Positions 1 to 5,891 of a DNA stretch of 10,989 bases are shown piece after piece. Where the stretch lies: NCBI GenBank assembly GCA_900550635.1, contig URSZ01000082.1, positions 1-10,989 on the forward strand, given 5' to 3'. The notes under the pieces were generated by a model. The model was not told the origin of the DNA. It did no database searches and was given only the letters and a program-made list of their open reading frames with translations. Position 1 is the first letter of the stretch. Every line of letters begins with the position of its first letter. Made by a program: the position numbers and the translations under genes. This DNA is from an uncultured Prevotella sp. GTDB taxonomy: Bacteria > Bacteroidota > Bacteroidia > Bacteroidales > Bacteroidaceae.

Positions 1-225
1 AAGCTCCCCAAATTCCTGCTGTTTACCACATTAGGTGCCGGTTTATGGAACATAATTCTTGCTATCATAGGATACTCGTTATCCAAAGTGCCCGGAATAC
101 AGACACCGGAGCAGATTGCTGAAATGTCCACAAAATACAGCCATATCATAGGATACTCTATTTTGGGTATCGTCGTAATAGTTTTGGCTGTGGTAGTATT
201 AAAGAAGATGAACAAGAAGAAATAA
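1..225 (+). CDS. DedA-family (VTT/SNARE-associated) membrane protein, C-terminal part
   Basis: Partial gene: reading frame 1 is open from the left edge to a TAA at 223-225, giving 74 residues. DedA proteins are inner-membrane proteins of the VTT family, linked to membrane homeostasis and lipid (undecaprenyl phosphate or phospholipid) translocation. The visible part opens with KLPKFLLFTTLGAGLWN, which fits the conserved late segment of the family (aromatic, then T-x-G-A-x-x-W-N). A hydrophobic stretch leads to IIGYSL, then a short polar loop. A last transmembrane helix (about 20 residues, from SHIIGYSI into VVVL) ends in a basic tail, KKMNKKK, expected to face the cytoplasm. The N-terminal membrane part lies outside the window. 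A strong terminator follows about 30 bases after the stop. Family assignment rests on this motif alone, but the pattern is distinctive. Confidence 0.75.
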   Translation, partial: KLPKFLLFTTLGAGLWNIILAIIGYSLSKVPGIQTPEQIAEMSTKYSHIIGYSILGIVVIVLAVVVLKKMNKKK

Positions 226-253
226 CACGATTCATCGAAACTTGCAATCAAAA

Positions 254-288
254 CAAAAGGGCTTTCATATTATTGAAAGCCCTTTTTG
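254..288. terminator. Bidirectional intrinsic terminator between dedA and the HAD gene
   Basis: Arms AGGGCTTTCA (258-267) and TGAAAGCCCT (274-283) pair perfectly around a 6-base loop. A-T pairs extend the stem outward to 255-286. A T-run follows on the + strand (283-287). On the - strand the stem is followed by TTTTGTTTT. It lies between two convergent genes and probably ends both. Confidence 0.9.
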
Positions 289-301
289 TTAAACATATCT
301 G

Positions 302-928
302 TCATCTGTTTTGCTGTAAGACCAATGTAAGCCGGTCTCGCCAATCTTCATTAGTCTTGACATATAGCGTTTGTATGCCCAGGCGCTGTGCCGCTACAAT
401 ATTTTTCATGCTGTCGTCTAAAAACAGCGTCTCGTCGGCAATCATTTTATCCGTGTCGAGAGCCTTTATGAATATTTCACTGTCAGGTTTGTAAGCCTTC
501 ATCTCATAGCTGCAAAACAACGTATCGAAATAAAAAGAAATAGGCTTGCCGTCTGAACTGAATTTACTACTGCGTGTGAACGACATCATAAATGGATTCG
601 TGTTGCTCAAAAGACATACGTGGTAATGTTTTTTCAACTCCAATAAGTAATGCAGGCGCTCAACGGGCACATCTTTCAAGAAACCCAACCAACAATGCTG
701 TGCTTCCTCCCAAGATACATGCTCACGCCCTGAAGCTTCAGCCATTTTCCGGCAAAAAGTATCCGCGTCTATTTTACCGTTCTCTACGTCAAGAAAAAAC
801 TCTTTCTGCCCGAATGCGCCCATATACTTTTCAGGGTCTAATCCTACTTCGCGGAAACGCCTGAAAGCATCTTCGGAATCCTGGCGGAAAATTACACCGC
901 CCATGTCGAATAAAATGTTTTTTATCAC
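302..928 (-). CDS. HAD-superfamily phosphatase (subfamily IA, YihX-like)
   Basis: Soluble 208-residue protein, the usual size for class IA HAD hydrolases, which remove phosphate from small phosphorylated metabolites through an aspartyl-phosphate intermediate. All four HAD motifs are visible. Motif I is FDMGGV with nucleophile Asp8. Motif II is LLSNTN around Ser108. Motif III has Lys147 in KAYKPDSEIF. Motif IV is FLDDS with Asp171 and Asp172. A helical cap lies at about residues 16-90. The second Asp of the usual D-x-D motif I is replaced by Gly10, as in the D-x-G-[GN]-V pattern of YihX-like members (YihX acts on alpha-D-glucose 1-phosphate); the substrate here is not known. The start is a GTG at 926-928: a TAG lies in frame only two codons upstream and the first downstream ATG would fall inside motif I. 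It stands alone, convergent with the dedA gene, behind its own promoter-like sequence. Confidence 0.88.
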   Translation of the reverse strand: MIKNILFDMGGVIFRQDSEDAFRRFREVGLDPEKYMGAFGQKEFFLDVENGKIDADTFCRKMAEASGREHVSWEEAQHCWLGFLKDVPVERLHYLLELKKHYHVCLLSNTNPFMMSFTRSSKFSSDGKPISFYFDTLFCSYEMKAYKPDSEIFIKALDTDKMIADETLFLDDSMKNIVAAQRLGIQTLYVKTNEDWRDRLTLVLQQNR

Positions 929-953
929 AGTCTATACTCATTTTGTTTAGCGA

Positions 954-985
954 CAAAAATATAGATAATTTCCAATAAGTACAAG
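954..985 (-). promoter_or_regulatory. Bacteroidota-type promoter for the HAD phosphatase gene
   Basis: On the - strand, TATTTTTG (954-961) matches the Bacteroidota -7 consensus TAnnTTTG. CTTG (982-985) sits 20 bases upstream as a -33 element (consensus TTTG, spacing 19-21). Transcription would begin near 947, giving a leader of about 20 bases before the GTG start. Confidence 0.6.
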
Positions 986-1145
986 CACATTGGCCCTGTT
1001 GTGTTATAATCTGTAAACACGAGCTATGACAAAACTAAAAAAGCATAAATTCACAAGCGACATCATTGCTATATCAGTGGATTTTCATAAAATTGTATTG
1101 TCACAAAAGTTCATATCAATATTGCGCGGAGTAAATGTCTGTTCA

Positions 1146-1180
1146 TTCTGTTTAGCTATATCTACACCAGCTCAACAGAA
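1146..1180 (+). repeat. Imperfect inverted repeat upstream of the lipoprotein gene
   Basis: Arms TTCTGTTTAGCT (1146-1157) and AGCTCAACAGAA (1169-1180) are complementary over 12 bases with one mismatch, around an 11-base loop. It ends 40 bases before the lipoprotein ATG and has no T-run. It could be an operator for a dimeric regulator or a leader hairpin. A weak promoter-like pair lies upstream (ATTG at 1065-1068, then TAAAATTG at 1088-1095, spacing 19), each one base off consensus. If that is real, the repeat is in the transcript. Nothing else recognisable is seen between 986 and 1220. Confidence 0.5.
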
Positions 1181-1220
1181 ACGAATTCGATAATCATCAA
1201 AAACTCTAATACATTCAAAC

Positions 1221-2150
1221 ATGAAAAAGAAAAAAGTCTTATTTGCGGCTTGCATATTGTTGGCCGGTTGCAACAGCTCACCTAACGAAGAGAGCACAAA
1301 AGGAATCGTAACTGACGCGTCCATGAATACTGTTACAATAGTTACGGAAAAGAGCGATACACTATCCTTCAGCACCATGAATGCCGACAAAACAAACCTA
1401 AAAGGACTTTTGTTAGGCGATACAGTGGAAATATACTACGGCGGAAACTACAAACCCGGAATGGAAGCCGACAGCATAAAGACCGTAGCAAAAGTTGCAG
1501 AAGACGATTATTCCCGCTTTTTCAAGAATGGCTTTAGAGTTGAAGCGGTTGACGGAAAAGAGCCGGGCATATACGTTGTTTTCAGTGATGATTCAATGAA
1601 GGCAGAACTGTTTTCGCCAGAAAACGAAAATAAGGAAATATTGGAGCAGCGTTCGCTTCCGTCAGGAGAACATGTATGGAACATCGAAGACGATGATACT
1701 AAAAACCTGCGATTTGCTGAAGGTTGCTGGACTATCAGCCAAAGGGGAAAACTTGTTTACAAACAGGCGCAAAGCGACAACGACACGAGTCTTGGAGAAT
1801 GGCAAGAATCATATTTCGAAGGGACGCTTCCGGCAGCAGACTGTCCGGGTATAAAATACCAGTTGTCCATACGTAACCGCGAACATAGCGGCGACGGATA
1901 TTTCATGCTGCGGCTTACTTACATTGAAGGCGAAGACGGAAAAGACATTACCTTTAGCTCATTGGGCAAAAGATACACAATGCGGGGAACGGCGACTGAC
2001 AATAACGCGACTGTATGGCAATTAAAGACTAACAACAATAAGGAAACGTACAACTTCCTTTACAACGACACTAAAAAGACGCTTACCTTGCTCACGCAGG
2101 ACCTAAAGACCATAGACAGCGGCCTGAACTATACCTTGAACAAAAAATAA
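1221..2150 (+). CDS. Lipoprotein with a C-terminal NlpE-like domain
   Basis: 309 residues. A lipoprotein signal peptide is plain: basic start, hydrophobic stretch and lipobox L-L-A-G-C, with Cys17 as the lipidated residue, so the protein is membrane anchored. Residues about 27-90 look like a small OB-fold-type beta domain (alternating hydrophobic residues, then GDTVEIYYGG). Residues about 97-182 form a second beta-rich segment, distantly like MliC-type lysozyme inhibitors (inference only). Residues about 198-306 resemble the NlpE N-terminal domain: EGTLPAADCPGI at 200-211, and GKRYTMRGTATD through TVWQLK near 249-269. NlpE of enteric bacteria senses envelope stress and surface contact and is tied to copper resistance. 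Its CxxC motif is incomplete here: the first Cys is Ala205 and only Cys208 remains, so disulfide or metal chemistry at that site is doubtful. The domain order is opposite to E. coli NlpE, where the OB fold is C-terminal. Single-gene unit with its own terminator. Confidence 0.75.
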   Translation: MKKKKVLFAACILLAGCNSSPNEESTKGIVTDASMNTVTIVTEKSDTLSFSTMNADKTNLKGLLLGDTVEIYYGGNYKPGMEADSIKTVAKVAEDDYSRFFKNGFRVEAVDGKEPGIYVVFSDDSMKAELFSPENENKEILEQRSLPSGEHVWNIEDDDTKNLRFAEGCWTISQRGKLVYKQAQSDNDTSLGEWQESYFEGTLPAADCPGIKYQLSIRNREHSGDGYFMLRLTYIEGEDGKDITFSSLGKRYTMRGTATDNNATVWQLKTNNNKETYNFLYNDTKKTLTLLTQDLKTIDSGLNYTLNKK

Positions 2151-2184
2151 ACTGATATTATACAAAAGCAAAGCATACAAACAA

Positions 2185-2231
2185 GCGGGTCGAGGCTTTA
2201 TCATGTTGCCTCGACCCGCATTCTTTTTGTT
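2185..2231. terminator. Strong terminator after the lipoprotein gene
   Basis: A perfect 12-base-pair stem, GCGGGTCGAGGC (2185-2196) with GCCTCGACCCGC (2208-2219), has an 11-base loop and is followed by ATTCTTTTTGTT. On the - strand it is followed by a moderately T-rich TTGTTTG, so it may also end the convergent queDE transcript. Confidence 0.88.
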
Positions 2232-2253
2232 ACCTTCAGAAAAGCAGGTTTTA

Positions 2254-2832
2254 TTATTTTATTCCGATATAGTTTTGGGTTTGCAATGAAAGCCTCCAGC
2301 GGGGATCTTTCATGCACGCCTTCACTGTTTTCAACGTTATCTCTCCGTCGCGGCTTACATCGCCGCACGAGCAAGGCTGCAAGAAGTAATGCTTTGCTTT
2401 GATTTTAAAATATTGTTCGAGCGGCTGCTCCTGGTAAATAACCTTCAGTTCGTCGCACGACGTCAAAGCCAGCTTATCCGTCTTGGGCGAAAGCGTAACC
2501 CAGTCCACGCCTTCCGGAAGCGGGTTTGTACCGTTCGTTTCTATCTGCACGAAGCAACCTTCTTCATGAAGCATGTCTATCAAATCCTTGTCGGCTTGCA
2601 ATGTCGGTTCTCCGCCTGTCAGCACGATATGTTTGGCCTTATATTGCCCTATAGTCTCCGATATATCGTCGAGTCCCATTTCCATGCTACTGCTGAATTC
2701 AGTATCGCAGAACGAGCAGTTCAAGTTACAATCGGCAAGCCGTATGAACACGGAAGCCACGCCGGTGAAAAATCCCTCTCCCTGGAGGGTATAAAAAATA
2801 TCGTTTACTCTGTAAGTCTTATTCTGATTCAT
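2254..2832 (-). CDS. queE: 7-carboxy-7-deazaguanine synthase (radical SAM)
   Basis: QueE converts 6-carboxy-tetrahydropterin (the QueD product) to 7-carboxy-7-deazaguanine, using S-adenosylmethionine and a [4Fe-4S] cluster, on the way to preQ0 and queuosine in tRNA. The 192-residue protein has the family's TLQGEG (15-20). The radical-SAM cluster motif C-x3-C-x2-C is Cys35, Cys39, Cys42, in CNLNCSFCDTEF. The SAM-binding LTGGEP is at 70-75 and ETNGT follows; the C-terminus ends in the LQTQNYIGIK-type tail typical of QueE. I chose the ATG at 2830-2832. The frame stays open to a TTG at 2862, but the extra residues are unlike the family, and the ATG has an AGGA-containing ribosome site just upstream. 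It starts about 30 bases after the queD stop and is surely cotranscribed. queC, queF and tgt are not in the window. Confidence 0.95.
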   Translation of the reverse strand: MNQNKTYRVNDIFYTLQGEGFFTGVASVFIRLADCNLNCSFCDTEFSSSMEMGLDDISETIGQYKAKHIVLTGGEPTLQADKDLIDMLHEEGCFVQIETNGTNPLPEGVDWVTLSPKTDKLALTSCDELKVIYQEQPLEQYFKIKAKHYFLQPCSCGDVSRDGEITLKTVKACMKDPRWRLSLQTQNYIGIK

Positions 2833-2863
2833 TGTCGATGTCCTGTTTTGTTTTCCTGTCAAA

Positions 2864-3217
2864 TCAAAAGTCTACATCCGGCTCTCCGTCCTTTACGTAA
2901 CATGCCACGTTGCCTTCGGTCTCCTGAAAGGAAACCTTATAACAGTTCTCTATGCTTTCACAAATATGCCTTGCCAGATTTTCGGCCGTAGGGTTGAAAT
3001 CTACCACGTCGTTAACATAACGGTGGTCGAGCATGTCGCAAACGATATTCTTCAGTTGTTTGAAGTCCACAACCATCCCGTTCTTGTTCAACTCCCTGGC
3101 GCGGCAATAAACCGTTACTATGGCATTGTGTCCGTGCATTTGGCAGCACTTGCTTTCATACGAAAGCGACAGTTTGTGTGCGAGCGACACCTCGATTCTT
3201 TTCTTTACGTAATACAT
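2864..3217 (-). CDS. queD: 6-carboxy-5,6,7,8-tetrahydropterin synthase (PTPS family)
   Basis: QueD turns 7,8-dihydroneopterin triphosphate into 6-carboxytetrahydropterin, the first pathway-specific step towards preQ0 and queuosine; it is a cytosolic oligomeric zinc enzyme. At 117 residues it matches bacterial QueD. Zinc ligands are His14 (in SLAHKL) and His28/His30 (MHGHN). The likely catalytic Cys24 precedes them in the C-x3-HGH arrangement. LDHRYVND (63-70) carries the conserved Asp-His pair, NPTAENLA (75-82) is typical, and Glu99 near the end fits the substrate-binding Glu. A PTPS-family relative making biopterin is possible, but the adjacent queE settles the role. The ATG at 3215-3217 is preceded by AAAGAG. 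It is the first gene of a two-gene unit. Confidence 0.94.
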   Translation of the reverse strand: MYYVKKRIEVSLAHKLSLSYESKCCQMHGHNAIVTVYCRARELNKNGMVVDFKQLKNIVCDMLDHRYVNDVVDFNPTAENLARHICESIENCYKVSFQETEGNVACYVKDGEPDVDF

Positions 3218-3248
3218 CTCTTTACTGTTCTGATAATTAAAACAACGT

Positions 3249-3273
3249 ACACGCCCGGCCGGGCCGTGCTACG
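3249..3273 (-). repeat. GC-rich palindrome in the queDE leader
   Basis: GCCCGGCCGGGC (3253-3264) is a perfect 12-base palindrome, flanked by CAC and GTG that can extend pairing with a bulge. It would lie at the very 5' end of the queDE transcript if transcription starts near 3272. It has no T-run and does not fit the preQ1 riboswitch pattern as far as I can read it. Function unknown. Confidence 0.5.
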
Positions 3274-3278
3274 GAGTG

Positions 3279-3286
3279 CAAAATTA
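3279..3286 (-). promoter_or_regulatory. Putative -7 element for queDE
   Basis: On the - strand, TAATTTTG followed by C is a perfect TAnnTTTG match about 60 bases before the queD ATG. No good -33 TTTG is found at 19-21 bases; a CTTTG lies only 12 bases upstream (3299-3303). Support is therefore the -7 box and its position. Confidence 0.45.
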
Positions 3287-3357
3287 CAAAAGAAGTGACA
3301 AAGAACTCCTGCCCGGGCGGATAAATAAGCCCCGATATTTTCGCGGCGTACAAACAC

Positions 3358-3377
3358 AGACACGTGCAAACGTGTCT
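3358..3377. repeat. Perfect inverted repeat between queD and yicC
   Basis: AGACACGT (3358-3365) and ACGTGTCT (3370-3377) pair perfectly over 8 bases around a GCAA loop. A second small inverted repeat follows: AGCGG (3393-3397) with CCGCT (3403-3407), bracketed by TTTAAA at 3387-3392 and 3411-3416. Both lie upstream of the yicC -7 box and outside the predicted queDE transcript, so they may be DNA operator sites rather than leader structure. Confidence 0.6.
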
Positions 3378-3426
3378 TTCCACGCATTTAAAAGCGGCTT
3401 CTCCGCTGAATTTAAAAAGAATATCC

Positions 3427-3434
3427 TAATTTTG
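3427..3434 (+). promoter_or_regulatory. Putative -7 element for yicC-gmk-nadD
   Basis: TAATTTTG followed by CATTAC matches TAnnTTTG exactly, 35 bases before the yicC ATG, predicting a start near 3441 and a leader of about 29 bases. I see no clear TTTG 19-21 bases upstream (CCGC at 3403-3406). Confidence 0.5.
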
Positions 3435-3469
3435 CATTACACGAAAGTATTAACCATAAACATTTCATA

Positions 3470-4345
3470 ATGATATTATCCATGACCGGTTTCGGCAAAG
3501 CCGAGACCTTGTTTAACGGCAAGAAAATCCATGTAGAAATAAAATCCCTCAACTCCAAGACCCTGGATTTAAACACACGCATAGCCGCACTGTATCGCGA
3601 GCACGAGCTTGAAATACGTGCGCTCATAGCCGAAAAGCTGCTGAGGGGAAAGGTGGACTTTACCATAACCACCGAGGCAGCGCACGAAGCGGCCGCCACG
3701 CCCATAAACGGGAACGCGGTGAAAAGCTACGTGGCGCAGATACGCGAAATCTCGGAAAACAGCGGTATCGACGCGCCGGCAGACTGGTGGCCCGTACTGC
3801 TGCGCTTCCCCGACGTCACAACCCCGGCCGAGCAGGAACAACTTTGCGACGAAGAATGGAATGCGGTAAAACAGGCCATACACGAAGCCATCGACATGCT
3901 GCTGCAATTCCGCGAGCAGGAAGGCCGCGCGCTGCAGGACAAGTTCAGCGAGAAAATCAACAACATCGGGCGGCTGCTTGAAGAAGTTGAACCTTACGAA
4001 AAGAGCCGCGTCGAAAAAATCAAGGCACGCATTATCGACGGTCTGGCCGAAATAAAGGACGTTGAAATAAACGAGAACCGCCTGGAACAGGAAATGATTT
4101 ACTACATCGAAAAGCTCGACGTAAGCGAGGAGAAGCAACGCCTCGCCAACCACCTGAAATACTTCCGCGAAACAATGGACGGGCCGTTCGGCCAAGGCAA
4201 GAAACTCGGCTTCATCTCGCAGGAAATAGGGCGCGAAGTAAACACGCTCGGCAGCAAAAGCAACCTGGCCGAAATGCAGAACATCGTGGTCAAGATGAAA
4301 GACGAGCTCGAACAAATAAAGGAACAGGTTCTTAACGCGTTGTAA
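3470..4345 (+). CDS. yicC: YicC/YloC-family endoribonuclease
   Basis: 291 residues, full length for the family. It opens with MILSMTGFGKAE, the diagnostic YicC N-terminal motif, so the ATG at 3470 is secure. The YicC-like N-terminal domain covers about residues 1-155. A charged, probably coiled-coil linker (about 155-205) follows. The C-terminal DUF1732 domain includes FISQEIGREVNTLGSKSN and a final DELEQIKEQVLN segment, close to the consensus. E. coli YicC is an endoribonuclease involved in RNA turnover, including decay of the small RNA RyhB; the family is widely conserved. Here it leads a unit with gmk and nadD, 50 bases from gmk, an arrangement common in Bacteroidales. Codon use is GC-rich like gmk and nadD and unlike the lipoprotein gene to the left. 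Confidence 0.93.
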   Translation: MILSMTGFGKAETLFNGKKIHVEIKSLNSKTLDLNTRIAALYREHELEIRALIAEKLLRGKVDFTITTEAAHEAAATPINGNAVKSYVAQIREISENSGIDAPADWWPVLLRFPDVTTPAEQEQLCDEEWNAVKQAIHEAIDMLLQFREQEGRALQDKFSEKINNIGRLLEEVEPYEKSRVEKIKARIIDGLAEIKDVEINENRLEQEMIYYIEKLDVSEEKQRLANHLKYFRETMDGPFGQGKKLGFISQEIGREVNTLGSKSNLAEMQNIVVKMKDELEQIKEQVLNAL

Positions 4346-4395
4346 AAAACACCTGTAACGCCTGCAAAACAAAACGCAAACCTAACACTACCACC

Positions 4396-4968
4396 ATGCA
4401 GAAACCGGGAAAACTTCTTATATTCTCCGCGCCCAGCGGCAGCGGAAAGTCAACCATCATAAACTCGCTTTTCAGCCACGGGCTCAACCTGGCGTTTTCC
4501 ATTAGCGCCACTTCGCGCCCGCCCCGCGGCGAAGAGAAAAACGGCGTTGAATACTTCTTTCTCTCGGCCGACGAGTTCCGCCGCAAGATAGCCGCCGGCG
4601 AGTTCCTCGAATACGCCGAAGTGTACCACAACCGCTTTTACGGCACGCTCAAGTCGCAGGTCGAAAAACAGCTTGCCGAAGGCACGAACGTCGTTCTCGA
4701 CGTCGACGTCATCGGCGGCTGCAACATCAAGAAGATATACGGCCCGCGCGCGCTGAGCATATTCATCCAGCCCCCATCGGTCGAAGAACTGCGCCGCCGC
4801 CTCGAAAAACGTGCCACCGACAGCCCCGAGGTTATCGACGAGCGCATACGCCGCGCCGAGTACGAGCTTGGTTTCGCACCCAGGTACGACCGCACGGTGA
4901 TAAACGACGACCTCGCCAAGGCCGAACAGGAAACGCTGCAAATAGTAAGCGACTTTATCAACTCATGA
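4396..4968 (+). CDS. gmk: Guanylate kinase
   Basis: Phosphorylates GMP to GDP with ATP; essential for guanine nucleotide supply and cytosolic. The 190 residues match bacterial Gmk. The P-loop is A-P-S-G-S-G-K-S (residues 12-19, Lys18). The GMP-binding region has Ser40-Arg41, Arg44-Gly45-Glu46, GVEYFF (50-55), Glu72-Tyr73 and Tyr82-Gly83-Thr84. LDVDVIGG (101-108) stands where DIDVQGG is usual. The lid and arginine region follows (RRLEKR, then DERIRRAEYE). The last four bases, ATGA at 4965-4968, contain both the nadD start and the gmk stop, implying translational coupling. The start ATG lies 50 bases after yicC. Confidence 0.97.
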   Translation: MQKPGKLLIFSAPSGSGKSTIINSLFSHGLNLAFSISATSRPPRGEEKNGVEYFFLSADEFRRKIAAGEFLEYAEVYHNRFYGTLKSQVEKQLAEGTNVVLDVDVIGGCNIKKIYGPRALSIFIQPPSVEELRRRLEKRATDSPEVIDERIRRAEYELGFAPRYDRTVINDDLAKAEQETLQIVSDFINS

Positions 4969-5552
4969 CCCCGCGCAAAAGCTGCACAGGCCTGTTCGGC
5001 GGCTCGTTCAACCCCATTCACAACGGCCACCTTGCCATTGCCCGCGCTATGCTGGCACAAGGCGTTGTCGACGAGGTTATGATTATGGTGTCGCCCCAAA
5101 ACCCTCTGAAAAGCCGCGGCACATTGCTCGACGAGCGTACACGATACAACCTTGCCGCCTTAGCCTGCGAGGAAGAGGAATGCATACACGCTTCCGACTT
5201 CGAGTTCTCCCTGCCCCGCCCCTCATACACGTGTAACACGCTCGAAGCGTTGAAAAACAGCTTTCCCGAAAAAACATTCAAGCTCCTTATCGGCGCCGAC
5301 AACTGGCAGCTCTTTCCGCGCTGGTATCGCGCAGGCGACATTCTCGACAACTACGCCGTGGCCGTATATCCCCGCCCCGGCTACGACATCGACGCAAGTT
5401 CGTTGCCCGCTAACGCGGAATATGTCGACATGCCCCTGCTCCACGTATCCTCCACCGAAATACGGCAGCGTATCAAGGAAGGCAAAGACGTATCCGCGCT
5501 GCTTCCCCCAAAAGTTTACGACCAAATAAAGTCGCTCGGCCTTTACGCGTGA
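4965..5552 (+). CDS. nadD: Nicotinate-nucleotide adenylyltransferase
   Basis: Transfers AMP from ATP to nicotinate mononucleotide, giving deamido-NAD, the next-to-last step of NAD synthesis. The 195-residue protein has the nucleotidyltransferase signature GGSFNPIHNGH (12-22), with His19 and His22 of the HxGH motif. PSYTCNTLEAL (86-96) and IGAD (109-112) are family features. VSSTEIR (161-167) is the second ATP-binding S-S-T-x-I-R motif. The ATG overlaps the gmk stop by four bases, so translation is probably coupled; it is the last gene of the unit. A terminator follows 60 bases on. Confidence 0.96.
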   Translation: MTPRKSCTGLFGGSFNPIHNGHLAIARAMLAQGVVDEVMIMVSPQNPLKSRGTLLDERTRYNLAALACEEEECIHASDFEFSLPRPSYTCNTLEALKNSFPEKTFKLLIGADNWQLFPRWYRAGDILDNYAVAVYPRPGYDIDASSLPANAEYVDMPLLHVSSTEIRQRIKEGKDVSALLPPKVYDQIKSLGLYA

Positions 5553-5611
5553 TTCCGCGCCCGGCCGCGCCGGAAACATACGCCGCAAACCGGTGTCCGA
5601 ATACTGCAATC

Positions 5612-5641
5612 AAAACGCAGCACCTAAATGCAGCGTTTTTT
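5612..5641 (+). terminator. Terminator of yicC-gmk-nadD
   Basis: AAAACGC (5612-5618) pairs with GCGTTTT (5633-5639). Inside, after an A/A mismatch, GCA (5620-5622) pairs with TGC (5629-5631) around CCTAAA. A T-run reaches 5641. It lies 60 bases after the nadD stop. Confidence 0.75.
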
Positions 5642-5683
5642 GTCCGTTTTAAGAAAACCCCGCTCAGACACCCTGAAAAATTA

Positions 5684-5746
5684 GTGCCTTGTATTTTAAA
5701 ATATGTCTGACCTATTTTAAAATATGTGCCTTGTTTTTTTTCTTTG
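5684..5746. repeat. 21-base tandem repeats with palindromic TATTTTAAAATA core
   Basis: TATTTTAAAATATGT occurs at 5692-5706 and 5713-5727, exactly 21 bases apart. GTGCCTTGT occurs at 5684-5692 and 5726-5734, exactly 42 bases apart. Together they mark two units and a diverged third. Each core is a perfect 12-base palindrome. The 21-base period equals two helical turns and also seven codons. Confidence 0.8.
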
Positions 5747-5867
5747 CTCCAAACCCTGCTGAAAACCGCTTGCCATGCGGGTTTCGGAAAACCACGCAAA
5801 ACGCTGCCTTTTTTGTCCGTATCCGCCATGTTCCCGCACCGCCCGTCCGTTCCGTACTCGTGCTGTG

Positions 5868-5875
5868 CAAAATTA
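5868..5875 (-). promoter_or_regulatory. Possible leftward -7 element
   Basis: On the - strand, TAATTTTG followed by CACAGC matches TAnnTTTG, like the queDE and yicC boxes. No TTTG lies at the right distance upstream. It would drive transcription leftward across the 21-base repeats toward the nadD 3' end. Low certainty. Confidence 0.25.
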
Positions 5876-5891
5876 GGTTGAGATCAGAAAG

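Noticed and set aside
2833..2862. Longer QueE starting at TTG 2862
   Set aside because: The extra ten residues are unlike QueE N-termini, and the ATG at 2832 has a ribosome site and family-like start.
2389..2991. 200-residue + strand frame across queE and queD
   Set aside because: It lies opposite two clearly conserved enzymes and shows no domain or plausible start; it is a shadow of their codon use.
3218..3272. preQ1 riboswitch in the queDE leader
   Set aside because: The predicted leader is short, lacks the A-rich pseudoknot tail of preQ1-I and shows only a GC palindrome.
3569..4372. 267-residue - strand frame opposite yicC
   Set aside because: Composition is rich in Phe, Val and Ala from the antisense of GC-rich codons; yicC is unambiguous on the other strand.
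5684..5746. CRISPR array
   Set aside because: The repeats are contiguous 21-base units without unique spacers, and no cas gene is present.
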